Shown one piece after another: positions 51,717 through 60,790 of a DNA stretch of 64,000 nt. The number at the start of each line of letters is the position of its first letter. The first letter of the stretch is position 1. A model generated the notes under the pieces. The model was not told where the DNA came from. It searched no databases and saw only the letters and a list, made by a program, of their open reading frames with translations. Both the position numbers and the translations under genes were made by a program. The stretch is taken from assembly GCA_963838235.1 (NCBI GenBank), contig CAWIQJ010000005.1, positions 930,001 to 994,000 on the forward strand, written 5' to 3'. This DNA comes from JAFECT01 sp963838235. GTDB lineage: Bacteria; Pseudomonadota; Alphaproteobacteria; Caulobacterales; Caulobacteraceae.

Positions 51717-52589
51717 GTGAAGATCGGTTTTGCGGGCCTGGGGGTCATGGGCGGGCCCATGGCGGGGCATCTGAAGCGCGCGGGTCACGAGGTGACCGGC
51801 TTCAACCGCTCGCCGGAAAAGGCCAGGGCTTGGGCCGAGAAGACCGGCGGCCGGGCGGTGGAAACCGCTGCCGAAGCCGCGGACAAGGCCGAGTTCTTCA
51901 TCCTCTGCGTGGGCCGCGACGACGACGTCCGCGAGGTCGTGACCGAGGCTTTGCCGGCGACGGCGCCCAATTGCGTGATCGTCGACCACACCACCACCTC
52001 GGCCAAGATCGCCCGCGAGATGGCCGCGCACTGCGCCGAAAGCGGCCGGGCCTTTGTGGACGCCCCGGTGTCGGGCGGCCAGGCTGGGGCCGAGACCGGA
52101 CAGCTCACGGTCATGGCCGGCGGCGACGAGACCGCCTTCCAGCGCGCGGTTCCGGTGCTGGGGGCCTATGCCAAGGCGGTCACCCGCATCGGCGGACCCG
52201 GCGCGGGCCAGCTGGCCAAGATGGTCAACCAGATCTGTATCGCCGGTACGGTCCAGGGCTTGGCCGAGGCAATGCACTTCGTGAAGTGCTCGGGCCTCGA
52301 CCCCGAGGTCGTCTACGCCGCCATCTCCAAGGGCGCGGCCCAGTCCTGGCAGATGGACAACCGCTGGAAGGCGATGACCGAAAACCGGTTCGAATTCGGC
52401 TTCGCCGTGGATTGGATGCGCAAGGACCTGGGCCTTTTGCTCGACGAGGCGCGATCGAACGGGGCGCATCTGGCCCTGGCGGCCCTGGTCGATCAGTTCT
52501 ACTCTGAAGTGCAGGCCCTTGGAGGCAGTCGTTGGGACACCTCGAGCTTGGCCGCGCGACTGGAAGACCGGCGCAAGCCGCGGACCTGA
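51717..52589 (+). CDS. NAD(P)-dependent oxidoreductase, 3-hydroxyisobutyrate dehydrogenase family
   Basis: 290 residues. Rossmann GFAGLGVMGGPMAGHLKRAG, substrate motif DAPVSGGQAGAETGQLTVMA, catalytic Lys in GPGAGQLAKMVNQICIAGTV, and KDLGLLLDEARSNGAHLA. It belongs to the beta-hydroxyacid dehydrogenases (HIBADH, tartronate semialdehyde reductase, glyoxylate reductase); the substrate is not decided by these motifs. A closer mmsB candidate occurs at 61624-62514. GTG 51717 was chosen over TTG 51711 because it leaves room for the GAGGAG Shine-Dalgarno. Confidence 0.87.
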   Translation: MKIGFAGLGVMGGPMAGHLKRAGHEVTGFNRSPEKARAWAEKTGGRAVETAAEAADKAEFFILCVGRDDDVREVVTEALPATAPNCVIVDHTTTSAKIAREMAAHCAESGRAFVDAPVSGGQAGAETGQLTVMAGGDETAFQRAVPVLGAYAKAVTRIGGPGAGQLAKMVNQICIAGTVQGLAEAMHFVKCSGLDPEVVYAAISKGAAQSWQMDNRWKAMTENRFEFGFAVDWMRKDLGLLLDEARSNGAHLALAALVDQFYSEVQALGGSRWDTSSLAARLEDRRKPRT

Positions 52590-52703
52590 TCCGCGTTTTC
52601 GACGGTTCGGCCGGCCGGCGGCGTTGATATCCATGTCCACGACACCGTCTCGGGGGAGCGGATCACCTAAGGCCCATCGGGGCCGGTCCGAGGAGAACGT
52701 TTG

Positions 52704-53093
52704 ATGTTCGCAGCCTTGATGCTTCTGATTGCGGCGATGGCCGCCGGCGATGGCGCGCCCGCGGCGGGCGGCCAGGACTATTCGCTCGAGCAGCCGTCCA
52801 ATTCCATCTTTCAGCGCTTCCGTCCCGACAACACCTGCGGCATCGCCGCCAAGGTCGAGCTTTCCTGCGAGGCGGGCGACAAGGACCTGAAGAGCTGCAC
52901 GGTCGTAAACGAAGATCCGCCCGGCAGGGGTTTCGCGGCCGCTTCGCTGAAGGTCTCGACACGCTATCGCGTGAAGCGCCCCGCCGGCTGGAAGCCCGGC
53001 GCGTCGCCGGAGACCATCTCGGTCACGGTCGACTGGAGCGGCGCCGGCGGTGGTCTGAGAGACGCGGAAGGCGGCGGCTGCAACGGCATGTAA
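52704..53093 (+). CDS. Small exported protein with TonB C-terminal-like domain (copy 1)
   Basis: 129 residues: signal-like MFAALMLLIAAMAAGDGAPA, then a domain of the TonB_C type (CGIAAKVELSCEAGDKDLKS, CTVVNEDPPGRGFAAASLKV, STRYRVKRPAGW). It lacks the membrane anchor plus Pro-rich spanner of true TonB, so it is unlikely to energise receptors by itself. ATG 52704 follows AGGAGA. The next gene is a diverged relative (C-x-DC-K/V pattern and RPAGWK shared). Confidence 0.65.
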   Translation: MFAALMLLIAAMAAGDGAPAAGGQDYSLEQPSNSIFQRFRPDNTCGIAAKVELSCEAGDKDLKSCTVVNEDPPGRGFAAASLKVSTRYRVKRPAGWKPGASPETISVTVDWSGAGGGLRDAEGGGCNGM

Positions 53094-53206
53094 GGCGCGC
53101 TTGCGCAACCTGCGCTCATGCCGTCATGTGGCGGCGCTGAATTTAACGAACGCCTGCAAATGGGCGCGCCAGTCATGGGCGACGCCGCAATGATGGAGAG
53201 ACCTGG

Positions 53207-53578
53207 GTGATTATCGGTATCGTAAGCTTGCTCGGCGCCATGGGTATGGCCGCGGCTGATCCTGCGCCGGCGCCGGCCGATGCTGCGCCGGATTTCCAAA
53301 TTCAAGGCCCGGATCCGCAGTATTACGCGCGCTATCGGCCCGACAGCATGGGCAACCTACCCGCAGGTCGCGTCGTGCTCCTGTGCAACATCTCGGCCGC
53401 CAACGTGCTGACCGACTGCAAAATCAAGTCGGAGACTCCTGCGGGGTTGGGTTACGGCAAGGCGTCGCTGAGGCTGGCGCCGCACTTCATCATCATCCGC
53501 CCCGCCGGGTGGAAATCGACGGGTCAGCCGGAGCCGGTCGAGGTGCCTGTCAACTGGGCGGCGCACGGCTCGCACTAG
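53207..53578 (+). CDS. Small exported protein with TonB C-terminal-like domain (copy 2)
   Basis: 123 residues: signal peptide IIGIVSLLGAMGMAAADPAP, Pro/Ala-rich linker, then GRVVLLCNISAANVLTDCKI, KSETPAGLGYGKASLRLAPH and RPAGWKSTG. The blocks align with copy 1 and with TonB_C domains (C-x-x-DC-x-x-x-x-E-x-P-x-G). GTG 53207. Function unknown. Confidence 0.65.
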   Translation: MIIGIVSLLGAMGMAAADPAPAPADAAPDFQIQGPDPQYYARYRPDSMGNLPAGRVVLLCNISAANVLTDCKIKSETPAGLGYGKASLRLAPHFIIIRPAGWKSTGQPEPVEVPVNWAAHGSH

Positions 53579-53593
53579 CGTGCCCGCCGCGCC

Positions 53594-54595
53594 CTAGGCG
53601 CCCAGCAGCTGCGCCGCTTGCCGTGCGAAATAGGTCAGCACGCCGGACGCGCCTGCACGCTTGAACGCCTGCAGGGTTTCGAGGATGGCGCGCTCTTCCT
53701 CGAGCCAGCCGCGCTCCATGGCGGCGCGCATCATCGCGTATTCGCCGCTCACCTGGAAGACGAAGGTCGGGACCTTGAAGGTCTCGGACACGCGCTGGAC
53801 GATGTCGAGATAGGGCAGGCCCGGCTTCACCATCACCATGTCGGCGCCTTCAGCGAGATCGATGGCGACTTCGCGCAGGGCCTCCTCGGTGTTGCCGGCG
53901 TCCATCTGGTAGGTCTTCTTATCGCCCTGCAGCGCCTTCGACGACCCGACCGCCTCGCGATAGGGACCGTAAAAGCCCGACGCGTACTTCGCCGCGTAGG
54001 ACAGGATCATGGTGTCCTTGAAGCCTTCGGCTTCGAGCGCTGAGCGAATGGCGCCGACGCGGCCGTCCATCATGTCCGACGGCGCGATCACGTCGCAGCC
54101 CGCGCGCGCCTGCACCAGCGCCTGGGCGACGAGTTGTTCGACCAACTCGTCGTTGAGGATGCGGCCGCCCTCGAGCACGCCGTCGTGGCCGTGGTCGGTG
54201 TAACAGTCGAGGGCCACGTCGCACATGACGCCGATCTCGGGCACGGCGTCCTTGATCGCCTTTACCGTCTCGGGGACCAGGCCCGCGGCGTTCAGCGCTT
54301 CGGACCCGCGGCCGTCCTTGCGCGCGCCGTCGATGTTCGGAAACAGCGCCACCAGCGGAATGCCGAGATCGCGCGCCAGCCGCGCGGCCTTCACCGCCTC
54401 GTCCCGGTCGAGCCGGTCGATGCCCGGCATCGAAGCCACCGGCACGCGCGCGTCCTGGCCGTCATGGATTACGATCGGCCAGACCAGGTCCGAGGGCGTC
54501 AGCGTCGTCTCGCGCACGAGCCGGCGGATCCAGTCGGCCTGGCGCAACCGGCGCGGCCGCAGGGCAGGGAAGGGGGCGAAAGAGAAGTCAGGCAT
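53594..54595 (-). CDS. hemB: Delta-aminolevulinic acid dehydratase (porphobilinogen synthase)
   Basis: 333 residues; condenses two ALA to porphobilinogen. VTLTPSDLVWPIVIHDGQ-type N-terminus (read here as RETTLTPSDLVWPIVIHDG), metal-site region CDVALDCYTDHGHDGVL, APSDMMDGRVGAIRSAL, first active-site Lys in SYAAKYASGFYGPYREAV, second in DMVMVKPGLPYLDI. The partner hemA lies 8 kb away at 62696-63919. Convergent with the small TonB_C-like gene. Confidence 0.96.
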   Translation of the reverse strand: MPDFSFAPFPALRPRRLRQADWIRRLVRETTLTPSDLVWPIVIHDGQDARVPVASMPGIDRLDRDEAVKAARLARDLGIPLVALFPNIDGARKDGRGSEALNAAGLVPETVKAIKDAVPEIGVMCDVALDCYTDHGHDGVLEGGRILNDELVEQLVAQALVQARAGCDVIAPSDMMDGRVGAIRSALEAEGFKDTMILSYAAKYASGFYGPYREAVGSSKALQGDKKTYQMDAGNTEEALREVAIDLAEGADMVMVKPGLPYLDIVQRVSETFKVPTFVFQVSGEYAMMRAAMERGWLEEERAILETLQAFKRAGASGVLTYFARQAAQLLGA

Positions 54596-54642
54596 GGCGG
54601 CTCTTTAGAGCGCGAGCCCGCGTCCGGCCACCCCTGGCAGGC

Positions 54643-54975
54643 TCAGTGCGTCCGCCTGCCCGCGGACATGCCGGTGGGGTGGTCGCAGACGACCGTACCC
54701 TTGTTGGCTGTCGGCTTGCCGCCGTCCTTGGTGCAGGCGCTCATCAGCGCCGGCGGCGGGGACCAGTGGGGTTCGTTCATCCCGGCGCCCGCAAGCTTGC
54801 AGGTCGATCCGCCGCCCGGCGTGGCGACGACCTTGCCGTGCTGGTTCTTGCAGTTGGCCTCGAAGGTAAGGCTTCCGGTGTTGGACTTGCCGGCGTTGTA
54901 ATTGATCGCCGCCAGCGCCGGGACGGCGAGACCGGCCGCGGCGAGGACCGCAACGAAGGCGTAAACGCGGGACAT
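54643..54975 (-). CDS. Hypothetical secreted protein
   Basis: 110 residues from ATG 54975: signal peptide FVAVLAAAGLAVPALA, then a small Lys/Gly/Asn-rich chain with four Cys (FEANCKNQHGK, STCKLAG, SACTKDGG, VVCDHPTG) that may form two disulfides in the periplasm. No family recognised. A short gap of 40 bp separates it from the DUF4870-like gene upstream on the same strand. Confidence 0.6.
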   Translation of the reverse strand: MSRVYAFVAVLAAAGLAVPALAAINYNAGKSNTGSLTFEANCKNQHGKVVATPGGGSTCKLAGAGMNEPHWSPPPALMSACTKDGGKPTANKGTVVCDHPTGMSAGRRTH

Positions 54976-55015
54976 GGCTGTTCTCCCCAAGGACGACGAT
55001 CCTGCGCGTCCGGCC

Positions 55016-55504
55016 TTACGCCGGGATTGCAAGCCGCCGAGGCGGCTGGTCCGACACCAGGCGCAGCAGGCCGAACACCGACCACCAGGCCAACCAGCCC
55101 GCGCCCACGACCCAGCTCGCGATGGCCAGGAGCAGGCTCAGGACGCCGACCGGGTGGAACTTGAAGGCCGCACTGCCCGAGGCCACGAAATAGGCGACCA
55201 GGCCGCTCTGATGGCCGATCGCGTCCATGACGTCGCCGTAGAGCACGAAGGCGGCGAAGAAGGCCGCCCCGGCCGACACAAGCATGAAAAACAGCGCGGT
55301 CCAGATCGTGCGGATCTGGAAGACGTAGTGGCTGCGCGACAGCCGCTCAGCCAGGGGCCTTCGGGCATAGGCCAGGGCCAGGGCCACGAGCGCCGTGGTC
55401 CCGCCGGTGAAGGGCGCGCCCAACAAGAGCAGGTAGCCTCCGAGCGCTATCCCGCGATCGTCGCTCGACGAAGCGGTTGCAGCTCCACTAGAAACCGTGT
55501 CCAT
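55016..55504 (-). CDS. DUF4870-like small membrane protein
   Basis: 162 residues from ATG 55504, with four hydrophobic segments (LGGYLLLLGAPFTGGTTALV, IWTALFFMLVSAGAAFFAAF, GVLSLLLAIASWVVGAGWLA being the clearest). The layout and DRGIALGGYLLLLG start resemble DUF4870/Tic20-like proteins of alphaproteobacteria. Function unknown. Divergent from the acyl-CoA dehydrogenase gene; 79 bp between starts. Confidence 0.75.
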   Translation of the reverse strand: MDTVSSGAATASSSDDRGIALGGYLLLLGAPFTGGTTALVALALAYARRPLAERLSRSHYVFQIRTIWTALFFMLVSAGAAFFAAFVLYGDVMDAIGHQSGLVAYFVASGSAAFKFHPVGVLSLLLAIASWVVGAGWLAWWSVFGLLRLVSDQPPRRLAIPA

Positions 55505-55583
55505 CGATGTCCGCCTTCCCCAAGGCTTGGCCGCAGGATGCGCCGGGTCGGGGGCGGGCTCAAGAGCTTGTGGACGGGACCCC

Positions 55584-56723
55584 ATGGACTTCAGCCTGAC
55601 CGAGGACCAGCGGGCCATCCAGGACGCCGCGCGCCAGTTCGCCGAAGCGGAGTTCCTGCCCCACAGCGCCGAGTGGGACGAGAAGAAGCACTTCCCGGTC
55701 GACGTGATGCGCAAGGCCGCCGAGCTCGGCTTCGCGGGCATCTATGTGAAGGACGACGTGGGCGGCTCGGGCCTGAGCCGGCTGGACTCGGCGATCATCT
55801 TCGAAGAGCTGGCGCGCGGCGATGTTGCGGTCGCGGCCTTCATCTCGATTCACAACATGGCGAGCTGGATGATCGACCGGTTCGCGAACGACGCGCTGCG
55901 CAACAAGTACCTGCCGCGGCTCACGACCATGGAGCTGATCGCGTCCTACTGTCTGACCGAACCGGGATCGGGATCGGACGCTGCGGCGCTGCGCACGACC
56001 GCGAAGCTCGACGGCGACCACTATGTACTGAACGGCTCGAAGGCGTTCATCTCCGGTGCGGGCGCCAGCGACGTCTATGTGGTGATGGCGCGCACGGGCG
56101 TGGAGGGACCCAAGGGCGTCTCCACCTTCGTGGTCGACAACGGTACGCCGGGTCTCAGCTTCGGCGCCCAGGAGCGCAAGATGGGCTGGAACGCCCAGCC
56201 CACCGCCATCGTCAACTTCGACGACTGCCGTGTGCCGGTGGAGAACCGCGTCGGCATGGAGGGCGACGGCTTCCGCATCGCCATGATGGGTCTCGACGGC
56301 GGCCGCCTGAACATCGCCGCCTGTTCCTTGGGCGGCGCGCAACTCGCGCTGGACACCGCCAAGGCCTATTGCGAGACGCGCAAACAGTTCGGCAAGGCGC
56401 TGAAGGAGTTCCAGGCGCTCCAGTTCAAGCTCGCCGACATGGCCACCAGCCTCGAGGCCTCGCGCCTGATGGTCCGCCGCGGCGCCTGGGCGCTGGACAA
56501 CCGCGACCCGCACGCCACCCAACTCTGCGCCATGGCCAAACGCTTCGCCACCGACGCAGCGTACCAAATCGCCGACGACGCGCTGCAGCTGCATGGCGGG
56601 TACGGGTACCTGAAGGACTATCCGCTCGAACGCATCGTGCGCGACTTGCGGGTGCATCGCATCCTCGAAGGGACGAACGAGATCATGCGCGTGATCACGG
56701 CGCGCGAGATGTTTCGGCAGTGA
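55584..56723 (+). CDS. Acyl-CoA dehydrogenase, isobutyryl-CoA dehydrogenase-like
   Basis: 379-residue FAD enzyme. MDFSLTEDQRAIQDAARQFA, YCLTEPGSGSDAAALRTTA (flavin site), KTRKQFG-like CETRKQFGKALKEFQALQFK, and LHGGYGYLKDYPLERIVRDL with catalytic Glu region ILEGTNEIMRVITAREMF. The N-terminal EWDEKKHFPVDVMRKAAELG is typical of isobutyryl-CoA dehydrogenase (ACAD8). With the 3-hydroxyisobutyryl-CoA hydrolase (57961) and mmsB (61624) it makes three steps of valine breakdown, supporting the substrate call. ATG 55584 chosen over an in-frame start at 55497 on homology. Stop overlaps the next gene start. Confidence 0.88.
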   Translation: MDFSLTEDQRAIQDAARQFAEAEFLPHSAEWDEKKHFPVDVMRKAAELGFAGIYVKDDVGGSGLSRLDSAIIFEELARGDVAVAAFISIHNMASWMIDRFANDALRNKYLPRLTTMELIASYCLTEPGSGSDAAALRTTAKLDGDHYVLNGSKAFISGAGASDVYVVMARTGVEGPKGVSTFVVDNGTPGLSFGAQERKMGWNAQPTAIVNFDDCRVPVENRVGMEGDGFRIAMMGLDGGRLNIAACSLGGAQLALDTAKAYCETRKQFGKALKEFQALQFKLADMATSLEASRLMVRRGAWALDNRDPHATQLCAMAKRFATDAAYQIADDALQLHGGYGYLKDYPLERIVRDLRVHRILEGTNEIMRVITAREMFRQ

Positions 56724-57928
56724 GTGGAGGGAAGGGCGCTTCCGTCGCGCTCATCGCGCTGTCTCAAGTCGCCGCGCTGGCGCTGTGGTTCTCCGTCACA
56801 GCGGTGGCGCCTGATCTCGCAGCCCAGTTCAAGCTCCCACCCTCACAGATCGCATGGCTTGCGCTCGCTGTTCAACTCGGCTTTGTCGCGGGAGGACTGA
56901 CCAGCGCGACGCTCGGGCTCGCGGACCGGATTGATCCGCGCCGTTTGTTTGCGATCGGCGCGGTCGCCGGCGCAGCGGCGAACGCCCTGTTTCTGGTTCT
57001 CGACCCTCACGGATGGGCCGCGGTGGCGAGTCGCTTCGTGGTCGGGGCGTCGCTCGCCTTGGTCTATCCGGTGGGCATGAAGCTCGCGGCGGGGTGGGCG
57101 ACCAAGGGTGATGCGGGTTTGCTCGTTGGAATCCTGGTCGGCGCGCTTACGCTCGGGTCCGCGGCGCCGCACGGTTTTGCCTGGGCGGGCGGCGTCGATT
57201 GGCATGCGGGCGTCATTGCGGCGTCGGTTTCTGCGGTCATCGCGGCGATCCTCATTCAATTTGCGAAACTCGGTCCGAAACACGCACCCGCTACGAAGTT
57301 CGATCCGCGCGCGGCGCTCGACATTGTGCGCGACCGCGGCGTGAGGCTGACCACGCTCGGTTACCTCGGCCACATGTGGGAGCTCTACGCCGGCTGGACC
57401 TGGATCGGCGCGTTGATGGCGGCGAGTTTCGAGGCGTGTCTGCATCATCCTGCCACGCGCGCGGGAAAGCTCGCGGCCTTCGCGGTGGTCGCGATCGGCG
57501 CAATCGGATGCGTCGCCGCGGGTTGGCTGGCGGACCGGATCGGGCGCACGACGGTGACCATGGCGGCGATGACGGCGTCGGCGCTGGCCTGCGTGGCGTT
57601 CGGCGCGGTGTTCGGCCTCAAGCCCGCGTGGATCGTCGTCGTCGGCCTGGTCTGGGGCGCTGCGGTGATCGCCGACAGCGCGCAGTTTTCCGCCTCCATC
57701 GCCGAGTTGGCGCCGCCGGCGCGGGTGGGCACACTGCTGACCATACAGACCGCGCTTGGCTTTGCGTTGACCGCCGTCTCGATCCGCCTGTTGCCGGTCT
57801 GGACCGATGCGGTCGGCTGGCGCTGGGCGTTCGCGCCGCTGGCCATCGGACCGGTGCTGGGCGTGCTCGCCATGGCGCGGCTGCGGGCGACGCCGGAAGC
57901 CGCGAAGCTGGCGGGCGGCCGCCGCTAG
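56720..57928 (+). CDS. MFS transporter
   Basis: 402-residue permease with 12 predicted hydrophobic helices. GLADRIDPRRLFAIGAVAGA and GWLADRIGRTTVTMAAMTAS are the two MFS loop signatures; LALWFSVTAVAPDLAAQFKL begins the chain. GTG 56720 overlaps the dehydrogenase stop (GTGA), so it is translated from the valine-degradation transcript, which hints at uptake or efflux of a branched-chain intermediate. Substrate unknown. Confidence 0.82.
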   Translation: MSGGKGASVALIALSQVAALALWFSVTAVAPDLAAQFKLPPSQIAWLALAVQLGFVAGGLTSATLGLADRIDPRRLFAIGAVAGAAANALFLVLDPHGWAAVASRFVVGASLALVYPVGMKLAAGWATKGDAGLLVGILVGALTLGSAAPHGFAWAGGVDWHAGVIAASVSAVIAAILIQFAKLGPKHAPATKFDPRAALDIVRDRGVRLTTLGYLGHMWELYAGWTWIGALMAASFEACLHHPATRAGKLAAFAVVAIGAIGCVAAGWLADRIGRTTVTMAAMTASALACVAFGAVFGLKPAWIVVVGLVWGAAVIADSAQFSASIAELAPPARVGTLLTIQTALGFALTAVSIRLLPVWTDAVGWRWAFAPLAIGPVLGVLAMARLRATPEAAKLAGGRR

Positions 57929-57960
57929 CGTCTCGACCTTTTCCCCGCTAAGTGCGCCCC

Positions 57961-59034
57961 ATGTCCGAAGCCGCCAATCCCGTCGAGCCTCCCGTCCTCA
58001 CCGCCGTCGAAGGCCGCGTGGGGCGCCTAACGCTGAACCGCCCGGCGGCGCTCCATGCGCTGACGGAGGAGATGTGCCGGCTGATGATCGAGGCGCTGAT
58101 GGCCTGGGCGGACGATCCGGACGTGGACGCGGTCATGCTCGACCATTCGGGCGGGCGCGGCTTCTGCGCCGGCGGCGACATCCGCATGATCGCCGAGAGC
58201 GGGGCGAGCGACGCGTCGCAGGCCAAGCGGTTCTTTCATACCGAGTACCGGCTGAACCACCTGCTGTTCGTCTATCCGAAGCCCGTGGTCGCCTTCATGG
58301 ACGGCATCGTCATGGGCGGCGGCGTCGGCATCTCCGATCCCGCACGCATCCGCATCGCCACCGAGCGCACGACCTACGCCATGCCCGAAACCGGCATCGG
58401 CCTGTTCCCCGATGTGGGCGGCGGCTGGTTCCTGCCGAGAATGCCGGGCGAGGCGGGAATCTGGCTTGCCCTGACAGGCGCGCGCATGAAGGCCGCGGAA
58501 TGCCTGAGCCTCGGCATCGCCACCCACTATGTCGAGAGCGCGAAACTCGATGCGCTGAAGGCCGAGATCATCGCCGACAGCGACGCGGTGTTCGGCGCGC
58601 CCGAACTGTTTGCCGCCGACGCGGGTCCCGCGCGCATCGACGACAACATGGCGAAGATCGATCGCCTGTTCGGCTTCAACTCGATGGAAGAAATTGTCGA
58701 GGCGCTCGAGCGCGACGGTTCGGACTGGTCGCAGAAGGAACTCGCGACCCTGCGTACCAAGTCGCCGCAGTCGATGAAGGTCTCGCTGCGCCAGATGCGC
58801 CTGGGCGCCGCAATGGACGACTTCCAGGACGAGATGGTCATGGAGTACCGCCTGGGCGGCCGCGTGGTGCAGAGCCACGACTTCCAGGAGGGCGTGCGCG
58901 CCGTCATCGTCGACAAGGACAACGCGCCGAAGTGGTCTCCGGCCGACCTGGCGGGCGTGTCCGACGCCGCGGTGGAGGCCCTGTTCGCCCCCCTGCCGGC
59001 CGATGAGGAATGGACGCCGCTGCCGGGTTTGTGA
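57961..59034 (+). CDS. 3-hydroxyisobutyryl-CoA hydrolase (enoyl-CoA hydratase/isomerase superfamily)
   Basis: 357 residues. Crotonase-fold: GRVGRLTLNRPAALHALTEE, oxyanion-hole HSGGRGFCAGGDIRMIAE, FMDGIVMGGGVGISDPARIR and MPETGIGLFPDVGGGWFLPR, the last with the catalytic Glu region typical of HIBCH; the approximately 350-residue length also fits HIBCH instead of short hydratases. Releases 3-hydroxyisobutyrate in valine catabolism, the substrate of MmsB encoded downstream. ATG 57961 used (an in-frame start at 57952 exists). Confidence 0.9.
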   Translation: MSEAANPVEPPVLTAVEGRVGRLTLNRPAALHALTEEMCRLMIEALMAWADDPDVDAVMLDHSGGRGFCAGGDIRMIAESGASDASQAKRFFHTEYRLNHLLFVYPKPVVAFMDGIVMGGGVGISDPARIRIATERTTYAMPETGIGLFPDVGGGWFLPRMPGEAGIWLALTGARMKAAECLSLGIATHYVESAKLDALKAEIIADSDAVFGAPELFAADAGPARIDDNMAKIDRLFGFNSMEEIVEALERDGSDWSQKELATLRTKSPQSMKVSLRQMRLGAAMDDFQDEMVMEYRLGGRVVQSHDFQEGVRAVIVDKDNAPKWSPADLAGVSDAAVEALFAPLPADEEWTPLPGL

Positions 59035-59114
59035 CGCAGACGTAACGATTTTGCCCCTGGCCCTGGATATCGAGGGTCTGCTAAGCCTCCTGGCGCCATT
59101 CGGGAGGTTTGATC

Positions 59115-59858
59115 ATGCGTAAGTTTGCACTCGCGTGCGTGTCTGTGCTCGCCGTTTCCGCCATCGCCTTCGGGGCCGTGGCCGCCAAGGATTCCATGGG
59201 CAAGCCGCCCGCCTATATCTTCACCGCCCTGGGCGACAAGGACCGCCCCGCCGCCGACGTCGCCCTAGACGCGGCCCGCAAGCCGGCCGACACCATCGCC
59301 TTCGCCCAGGTGCGCCCGGGCGACAAGGTGGCCGAGCTATTGCCCGGCGCCGGTTACTTCACCCACATCCTCGCCGACGTGGTCGGGCCCAACGGTCACA
59401 TCTTTGCGATGACCAGCGAGAAGGGCGTCGCGCGCTTGCAGCCCGTGCTCGATGCGCACAAGAACGTCACCGCCGTGGCGGGCGCGGTGGACGATCCGCA
59501 AATACCGGAGAGGATGGACGTGGTCTGGACCACCCAGAACTACCACGACCTGCACAACAACGGCCTCTCGGTCGCCAAGGTCAATGCGGACGCCTTCAAG
59601 GCCCTGAAGCCCGGCGGCGTCTATTTCGTGCTCGACCACGCGGCCGCGGACGGTTCGGGCCTGCGCGACACCAACACCCTGCACCGGATCGACCCGGCCA
59701 TTGTGAAATCCGAGGTCGAGGCGGCCGGGTTCAAGCTGGAGGCCCAGGGCCAGTTCCTGCGCAATCCCGCCGACGACCACACTCTGAAGGTGTTCGACGA
59801 TAAGATCCGTCACCACACCGACCAGTTCGTCTTCAGGTTCCGCAAGCCCAAGCACTGA
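59115..59858 (+). CDS. Exported class I methyltransferase-fold protein, paralogue 1
   Basis: 247 residues with a signal peptide (ALACVSVLAVSAIAFGAVAA). The mature part is a Rossmann-like methyltransferase fold: IAFAQVRPGDKVAELLPGAG, YFTHILADVVGPNGHIFAMT, then VVWTTQNYHDLHNNGL and LKPGGVYFVLDHAAADGSGL, NTLHRIDPAIVKSEVEAAGF, ending DQFVFRFRKPK. The same blocks recur in the next two genes. SAM is cytosolic, so an exported enzyme of this fold is puzzling. ATG 59115 follows GGGAGG. Catalytic activity not demonstrated by any motif. Confidence 0.82.
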   Translation: MRKFALACVSVLAVSAIAFGAVAAKDSMGKPPAYIFTALGDKDRPAADVALDAARKPADTIAFAQVRPGDKVAELLPGAGYFTHILADVVGPNGHIFAMTSEKGVARLQPVLDAHKNVTAVAGAVDDPQIPERMDVVWTTQNYHDLHNNGLSVAKVNADAFKALKPGGVYFVLDHAAADGSGLRDTNTLHRIDPAIVKSEVEAAGFKLEAQGQFLRNPADDHTLKVFDDKIRHHTDQFVFRFRKPKH

Positions 59859-59880
59859 ATTCCTGGTACGATGCGATACC

Positions 59881-59915
59881 GGGGCGCGCGGGTTGCTCGC
59901 GCGCCCCTTTCTGTT
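59881..59915 (+). terminator. Intrinsic terminator between methyltransferase paralogues 1 and 2
   Basis: A perfect 10-bp stem GGGGCGCGCG (59881-59890) with CGCGCGCCCC (59898-59907), 7-nt loop, followed by TTTCTGTT. It lies 22 bp after paralogue 1, so paralogue 2 probably has its own promoter or depends on read-through. Confidence 0.75.
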
Positions 59916-59928
59916 CAAGGGGCCCCCT

Positions 59929-60732
59929 ATGCGTAGACTGGTTCCGGCGCTGGCCGCGCTCGTGCTCCTCGGCGGCTGTGCCGACGGCTCGATGGATCAC
60001 GCGATGGATCACGTCCGCCACTTGACGACGTGGGGCGGAGGCGGCGACTCCAAGGCCATCGCCGCCGCGATCGCCGATCCGGCGCGACCGGAGGCCGATG
60101 TGAAGCGTGACGCTGACCGCAAACCCGCCGAGGCGCTTGCCTTCGCGGGCGTGCGTCCGGGCGAGAAGGTTGCCGACCTGATCGCCGGCGGCGGCTATTT
60201 CACCCGCCTGTTCGCCAAGGCCGTGGGCCCCGACGGCCACGTCTACGTCATCCAGCCGGCGGAGATCATCAAGATCGCGCCGACCTATCAGAAGCAGATC
60301 CAGGACGTCGTTTCGGGCTATCCCAACACGACGCTGATCATGGACGCGTTACCCGCTGCGCTGAACACGCCCGAGAAACTCGACCTGGTGTGGACGTCGC
60401 AGAACTACCACGACATGCACGACCCCTTCATGGGGCCCGAGGACATGGCGGCGGTGAACAAGGCGGTGTTCGACGCACTGAAGCCCGGCGGCGTCTATCT
60501 CATCTTAGACCACGTCGCGGCGCCCGGCTCGGGCCTGTCGGCCACCAACACCCTGCATCGCATCGACCCGGAAGCGGTGAAGCGCGAGGTGCTGGCCGCG
60601 GGCTTCGTGTTCGACGGCGAGAGCAGGATCCTGCGCAACCCGGCCGACCCGCACACCGCCAACGTCTTCGACAAGTCGATCCGCGGCCACACGGACCAGT
60701 TCATCTTCCGCTTCCGCAAGCCGAAGAAATAG
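59929..60732 (+). CDS. Methyltransferase-fold lipoprotein, paralogue 2
   Basis: 267 residues. The N-terminus LVPALAALVLLGGCADGSMD is a lipoprotein signal with lipobox LGGC, so it is likely membrane-anchored. Then GVRPGEKVADLIAGGGYFTR, LFAKAVGPDGHVYVIQPAEI, DLVWTSQNYHDMHDPFMGPE, LKPGGVYLILDHVAAPGSGL, NTLHRIDPEAVKREVLAAGF, and DQFIFRFRKPK. Clear homologue of the flanking copies. ATG 59929 follows AAGGGG. Confidence 0.82.
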   Translation: MRRLVPALAALVLLGGCADGSMDHAMDHVRHLTTWGGGGDSKAIAAAIADPARPEADVKRDADRKPAEALAFAGVRPGEKVADLIAGGGYFTRLFAKAVGPDGHVYVIQPAEIIKIAPTYQKQIQDVVSGYPNTTLIMDALPAALNTPEKLDLVWTSQNYHDMHDPFMGPEDMAAVNKAVFDALKPGGVYLILDHVAAPGSGLSATNTLHRIDPEAVKREVLAAGFVFDGESRILRNPADPHTANVFDKSIRGHTDQFIFRFRKPKK

Positions 60733-60790
60733 CGCGACGCCGATCCTGACCCGGAGGTGTTCGCCTTTGGGTCGTTGTCCGGAGACGTCC

